A stretch of DNA of 64,000 bases from Hypoxylon rubiginosum (taxonomy: Eukaryota; Ascomycota; Sordariomycetes; Xylariales; Hypoxylaceae): NCBI GenBank assembly GCA_902806565.1, contig CADCXA010000009.1, positions 666,133 to 730,132 on the forward strand, given 5' to 3'. The notes below the pieces were generated by a model. The model was not told where the DNA came from. It worked only from the letters and a program-made list of their open reading frames with translations, and did no database searches. Shown one piece after another: positions 58,456 through 64,000 of the stretch; within the stretch, counting starts at the first letter, position 1, and every line of letters begins with the position of its first letter. The translations under genes were made by a program, and so were the position numbers.

Positions 58456-60216
58456 ATAGTTTAAACTAAATCGCCACTTTTTTTTAATAATAAAAAACTT
58501 TTTTTATAAATTTTTTAACGTTATTTTTAAATTTATTTAATTAGGTTATATATTTTTAATTAATTATAATTATATATATTAGTTTTATATATTAATTTTT
58601 TATATATTCTTTAATTTATATTTAATTTATTTTAAAAGTTATTTAAATATTAATATGTTATATATATTATTATTAATTTATTAAAAAAGTAAAACATTAT
58701 ATAATAATTTTATATTTAAAAAAAACATTTTTATTTAAATAATTAATAAAATACGATTAATTAAAATAAGTGGAGCTATTAACCGCCGGTTTTTTAACTT
58801 TGTTTTTTTAATTTTAAATATATATAACTTTTTATTTTTAATATAATAATCTTATAAATAAAAACGTATAATTTAGTAAATTATTATATAATATAAATAA
58901 TTTAATTATTTTTTAGTTATAATAAAAAATTATTTATAAAAAAATATAAAAAAAGGTAAAAAAAAATAATTATTACTTTTATTAAACCTTTTTAATTATA
59001 TAGTTATTAATTTTTTTATATCGTATTTTTATTTATAATAACCTTAATATTTTTACTTTTTATAACGTTTTTATACCGAGATTACTACTTAAAAAATAAT
59101 TAATAAATAATATTTAATAAATATAAATATTAATTAAATTATTCTTATAAAAATATTTATAAATTTTTTAATAAAAGCTTTTATTTAATATATTTATATT
59201 ATTATTTATAATTTTATATTATAATTATTAATTAATAAAAAAAAAAATATAAATAATATATTATATTTAATACTTAATTTAACACGTTTATTATTTTTTA
59301 TATTATAAATAATATAAATAATATAACTTATATAATAAATTTAAATATATTTATATAGTTTTTTATTAATTTATAAAAAGGTAAAATAATTTAAAATACG
59401 TTAGTTAAAAATATATTAATTAAAAATATATTAAATAAAAACATATTATAATATAATTATTTTAAGAATTTTAATATTATTAATAAAAATATTATATATA
59501 TATTTAATGTTTTAAAAAAAAAAATAACTATATATAAAAAAATAAAATATTTAATATATAACTAATTTTAAAATTAAATAACTTTATAAATAAAAATTAT
59601 TTTTTATATTTTTTTTATTATAAAAATTAATAAGAAAATATTATATATATTAGTTTATAAAATAGTTAATAATAAATCCGTGTAATTTATATAACTTTTT
59701 ATTTAATTAATATATAAATTTTAATAAAATATTAAATTTAAGTTTTTTTTAAAAATAATAATTAATTTATATATTATTAACTTTATAATAATATCTATTA
59801 TAAACTTAATTTTAAATTACTTCCTTATTTTTAAAAAACTAAGTATTTTTAGTTTATTTAATACTTTTAAATTTAAACTAAAAAACGTTTTTATATAATA
59901 AAACTTTTTAATTATAAATTAATAATATTTAATAATTTTTATAATAAAAATATAATATTTTAATTTAAAATAATAAATATAAAAAAGAAAATTTTCAAGG
60001 CTTATATAATAATATATAAAAAAAAATAAAAAACTTTAAAATAAATTATTATATAATTATTAGTTTTAAACCTGTTTTTATTAAAAATAAAGCAAGTTTT
60101 TTAAAGTAAGTAAAAACGTTAAAAATTTTCTATATTAAAGTTACTATTTATATTATCTTTTTATTAAAAAAAAAAACCTATTTTATTATTAATTTTACGT
60201 TATTAATAAAATTATA

Positions 60217-60390
60217 AACAAGTAAAAAAAATAAAAAAAAAAACAAAAAAAAAAATAAAAGAAAAAATAAAAAAAAAAGTAAAGGAAAAAGTAAAGAAGA
60301 AAATAAAGAAAGAGATAAAAAAAAAGGTAAAAAAAAAGGTAAAAAAGGAGATAAAAAAAAAGATAAAAAAGAAGATAAAAAAAAAAAAAA
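60217..60390. repeat. Purine-only strand, (A/G)-rich low-complexity tract
   Basis: About 170 bp in which the forward strand is nearly all A and G with isolated T (units like GATAAAAAA, GGTAAAAAA, AAAGAAGATAAA). Read forward, it would give Lys/Asp/Gly-rich repeats. It may descend from a charged low-complexity coding region. Confidence 0.6.
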
Positions 60391-62167
60391 TATTTGTTTA
60401 TTTATAATTAATAAAAGAATAAAATATAAAATTAAATACTTTTATTAAAAATTTATTTATTAAAAAATCCTTCTTTAAAATACTTATATTAATTAATTGT
60501 TTATAGTTTTATAAAAAATTTATTTAAAAATATAAAACTGTTTAACTATTTATTAAACTTGTTAATTTAATTATAAATAACCGTTTTATAGTTAAATATA
60601 AAACCTTTATTATATTAAAAAACTAAATTTAATATAAAAGTTTTTTTATATTAATTAGTTAAATTAATAACAATTTATAATATAGTTTAACTTTAAATTA
60701 TAAATATAATATTTAATAACGTTAAATACTAGGTTTTTTTTTAATATAATTATTTTATTTATATATAAAAACGTAATATAAAAAAAAATTACCAGTTTAT
60801 ATTTATATATATTTATTAAACTTTTAAATATTAATAATTAAAGTGTGCTTTTTTTTTAATTTAATAAATTATTTTATTTATTATATAATAATATAAAGTA
60901 CGTTGGTTTTATAAAACCGTTAATTTTATTTATATAAAGTTTATATTATAATAATAAATTACCATATAATTTCTTAATTTAAAATAAAAAAAGATAATTA
61001 TATTAATAAATATTAATTAATTTTAAAAATTAAAAATTTAAATTAGTTTATATAATATTTATTTAAATTAAATACGGTAAAAATAATAATAAAAACAACG
61101 GTAATAAAAATAATAATAATAAATATAATAAAAATAATAAAGCTAAAAGTGAAATAATTAAAAATAAAAAAACTAAATATAAAAAAACTAAAAATAAATA
61201 ATTAATTAAAACCAAAACTTAGTTATAAAATTATTAATAAAAACTTACTAAAAATTAACCTTTAATTTATATTTACACGGATAAGTTATATAGTTAATTA
61301 CTTAAAATATTATAACTTTATTTTTACTTTATTTTATTTTTTAAACTTTTTTTACTATATTTTTTACTAGGAAAGTATAGGTTTATTTAACTTATTTAAG
61401 CATTTAAAATATAACTTATTTAATGTTAAAATAATAAAAACAATTAAAAAACTACGTTAAAAATTATATATAAATATATAAAAAATAATATAAAAAATAA
61501 TATATAAAACCATATAAAATAATATAATAAATAATATAAATAATATTAAAATAAAGTTATTTATAGTAACTATAAAATAAATATTTTTTAATTTATTTAA
61601 ATCTTTTACTTACTATTTATAAATATTTATAAAAAATATAAAGTTTTAAGTTACTTTTTTATAGTTTTTATAATTTTTAAATATTTTTAAAAATATTTTT
61701 TCTTTTTTTTTATAAATTAAATTATATGTTCTAAGCTTAAAATAATCACCTTATATATTTAAATAAGCTTTTTATATTTAATAAAAAACATACCATAAAA
61801 ATCCAAGCTTAATAATTTAAAAAAATAATTAAATTCCACTTTTATAATAAATACTTTTAATATTAATAAATATAATATATATATATATATTTATTAGTTA
61901 AATTATTAATTATTAATATTATTTATAAAAAGTTTTTAATTAGAGTATTAATTTTTAACGTTTAAAAAGGCTGTAAATTAATAATAAATATATTTATTTT
62001 ACTATTTATTAAATATATTATATTATTTATATTTTTATTTATATTATATATTAAAACTTAGTTATTATTAATAAAAGATATTATTTTACTTATAATATTA
62101 TTAATTGCATTTTTAACTTTTTAAAACATATATTTATTTATTTATTTAATACCGTGATTTCGTTTAT

Positions 62168-62320
62168 AATATAATTATTTAAAACTTAAAACCTATTTAT
62201 TATATAATAGTTTATAGTTTTAATATAAGTATTTATAGCTTTAATATAAATGTTTATAATTTTAATATAATTATTTAAAACTTAAAACCTATTTATTATA
62301 TAATAATTTATAGCTTTAAA
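62168..62320. repeat. Direct repeat of ~97 bp with nested 21-bp units
   Basis: ATAATTATTTAAAACTTAAA followed by ACCTATTTATTATATAAT appears at 62171 and again at about 62268. Between them TTTATAGYTTTAATATAA recurs about every 21 bp. Confidence 0.65.
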
Positions 62321-64000
62321 TTTATTAATTAATTAATTATAATTTTAAATAAATATTATATATATTTATATTTTATATTTACACGTTTAAAACTTATATT
62401 TAGTTATTTATAATATAAAGTATATTTAAGATTTTATTACTTTATTATATAATAAATAAGTTAATATATTTTATAAACTTTTATAATAAAATTTAATAAT
62501 TATTTATTATAATAATAAAGTTTAACTGGTTATTAATATCTATTATAAAAATAAAATAAAAAAAATATAAGTTTAATTTAAAATAAAATATTTAAAAAAA
62601 GAATTTATAATGTTAATTAAAAAGAAAAAAAGTTTTTATTATATTTTATATATTTACTTAATAACTTAATTTAATATAAATATATAAATATAATTTAATA
62701 AAACTATGTTTTTTTATATATTTACTTTAATTTAATTAGTTACTTTTATTATTAAAAATATAATAGATATTTTTTTATAATTTAAAAAATATAAAAATCA
62801 CTTGTTTTTTACTATTAAAATCTTATAATCTACGAATTTATTTCCTTTTTAAGATACGTATTAATACTTAAAACTTAATTAATTATATAAATATAGTTTA
62901 AAAAATGTTATTATACGTGGGATTTTATATATATAATATAATATATTAAATATTACTATAAAATAAGTTATTTTTTAAAAAAAAAAAAAAGTTAATTAAT
63001 TATTTTATAATTATATAAAAAATAAAAAATTTAAAAAATATCTAGTAATTATAAGTATATTATTATAATATAAAAATATATATTTAAAATAAAATCGTTG
63101 TTTTTAAGTAAAACTTTTATTAGTATATAATATTATTAAAAAAGTTTATAAAAAAAATAAATATATTAATATATTTATAACTTTGTATATTTTTAAATTA
63201 ATTAATCTCGCTTTTTTTAACTTTAATATAAAAAATAATATAAATATTTTTAATTAATTAATATTATAATAAAAAAAATAAATATATTAATAAAAGTTTA
63301 ATTACTTGGTTTTTATTTTTAGTAAAATTATAATTTTAATAAACGCCAATTATTTTTATTTTTAACTTTAAGGTATTTCCTTTTTTTTTATAGTTATATT
63401 AATAAAAAATATTATATAATTATTAAACATTTTATATTTAAATTTTATTATTTAGTTATATTATTAATTTATTATATAACTTTATTTTTATTAAATTTTA
63501 TTATATTTATTAGCTTTTTTTAGCTTTTATAAGATTTTTTTAAATATTTCTCCGGTTTTTTAATGTTAATAACATTTTAATTAATTATTATTTTTTTTAT
63601 TTTATTTTATATTATTAGTATAAAATAAATTACCGCGTTTATTTTATTAACTGGCCTAGTTTTTTAGATTTTCTATTATATTTTTTATTATTATAAAAAT
63701 ATTTAATTTTTATTTTTAAAGGTTATATTTTTAGTTTAAAGTATAAGAATTTATACGTTTCCCGGTATTTTATAACTTTAATATATAAAAGATTATAAAT
63801 ATATATTTTACTTTAATTACACTTATAAAAATACCTTTTTTTACTAGTTATAAAATTTTTTTAAATTATAATTTTTTTATAATAAAAAAAAAATTTATCG
63901 CTTAAAAAATTATATAATTTAAAAGATAAAAATAATTTATTTTTTTTAAAAAAACTATATAATATATTAAAAAAGTTTAACTTGTTTTTTATTTAAAAAA

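Larger units (their letters stand above)
47256..64000. other. RIP-mutated AT-rich island
   Basis: Almost pure A/T with stops in all frames. CA and TG dinucleotides are scarce, while TA is abundant and AC, GT and CG still occur; this is the dinucleotide signature of RIP (CpA to TpA on both strands). No functional gene can be expected. The first 5.6 kb is the interior and right end of an LTR element; the rest (52884-64000) contains decayed tandem repeats and fossil coding sequence described separately. The island continues beyond the window. Confidence 0.9.

Noticed and set aside
47256..64000. Mitochondrial DNA insertion or mis-assembled mitochondrial sequence as explanation for the AT-rich region
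   Set aside because: LTR pair with target-site duplication, transition-only divergence and CA/TG depletion point to nuclear RIP; no mitochondrial genes or tRNAs are visible.
47256..64000. Centromere or CRISPR-like array
   Set aside because: The tandem repeats are local, of differing periods (22, 48, 141 bp) and contain no repeat-spacer pattern; a centromeric role cannot be judged from sequence.

Overview
This window is nuclear DNA from a filamentous ascomycete (Pezizomycotina, probably Sordariomycetes). Protein genes are broken by 48-180 bp GT..AG introns with CTAAC/CTGAC-type branch sites. The families are typical of moulds: HET, Zn2Cys6 regulator, CRH glucanosyltransferase, GMC oxidoreductase and a TCO89-like TORC1 subunit. 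The right-hand quarter carries the signature of repeat-induced point mutation (RIP), which is specific to these fungi. The genus cannot be read from the sequence.

Left part (1-9.4 kb): the 3' end of an ankyrin-repeat gene, then three genes that could form a small detoxification or metabolite module. These are a half-size ABCG transporter with a cysteine-rich extracellular head, a FAD amine oxidase, and a secreted GMC oxidoreductase running towards it. All three have a sharply GC-rich 3' half.

Middle part (9.4-46 kb): well-spaced genes separated by long gene-poor stretches with microsatellites and a dispersed TACCTACCTAGGTA-type motif. The genes are a GPI-anchored CRH-type GH16 enzyme, an MFSD5-like MFS transporter, a TCO89-like TORC1 subunit, two small tandem membrane proteins that share a C-terminal motif, a TamA/Dal81-type Zn2Cys6 regulator, a second secreted GH16-like enzyme with EADLE, a HET-domain gene interrupted by one in-frame TAG, a tRNA-like Pol III element, and a group of fungal orphans. 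One orphan is a two-exon gene joining a conserved unknown domain to a BTB-like domain.

Right part (47.07-64 kb): a RIP-destroyed, extremely AT-rich island with no open reading frame. It starts exactly at a fossil LTR retrotransposon (47074-52878). This element has two 182-bp LTRs that align without gaps and differ only by transitions, and a 5-bp target-site duplication. Further right lie decayed tandem repeats, including an array of seven exact 47-codon units that still reads in one frame apart from TAA stops. This looks like the fossil of a repeat protein. The window ends inside the island.

Gene models were joined by hand from reading frames and splice signals. Where phases, lengths and family motifs all agree I am confident; doubtful 5' ends are stated.
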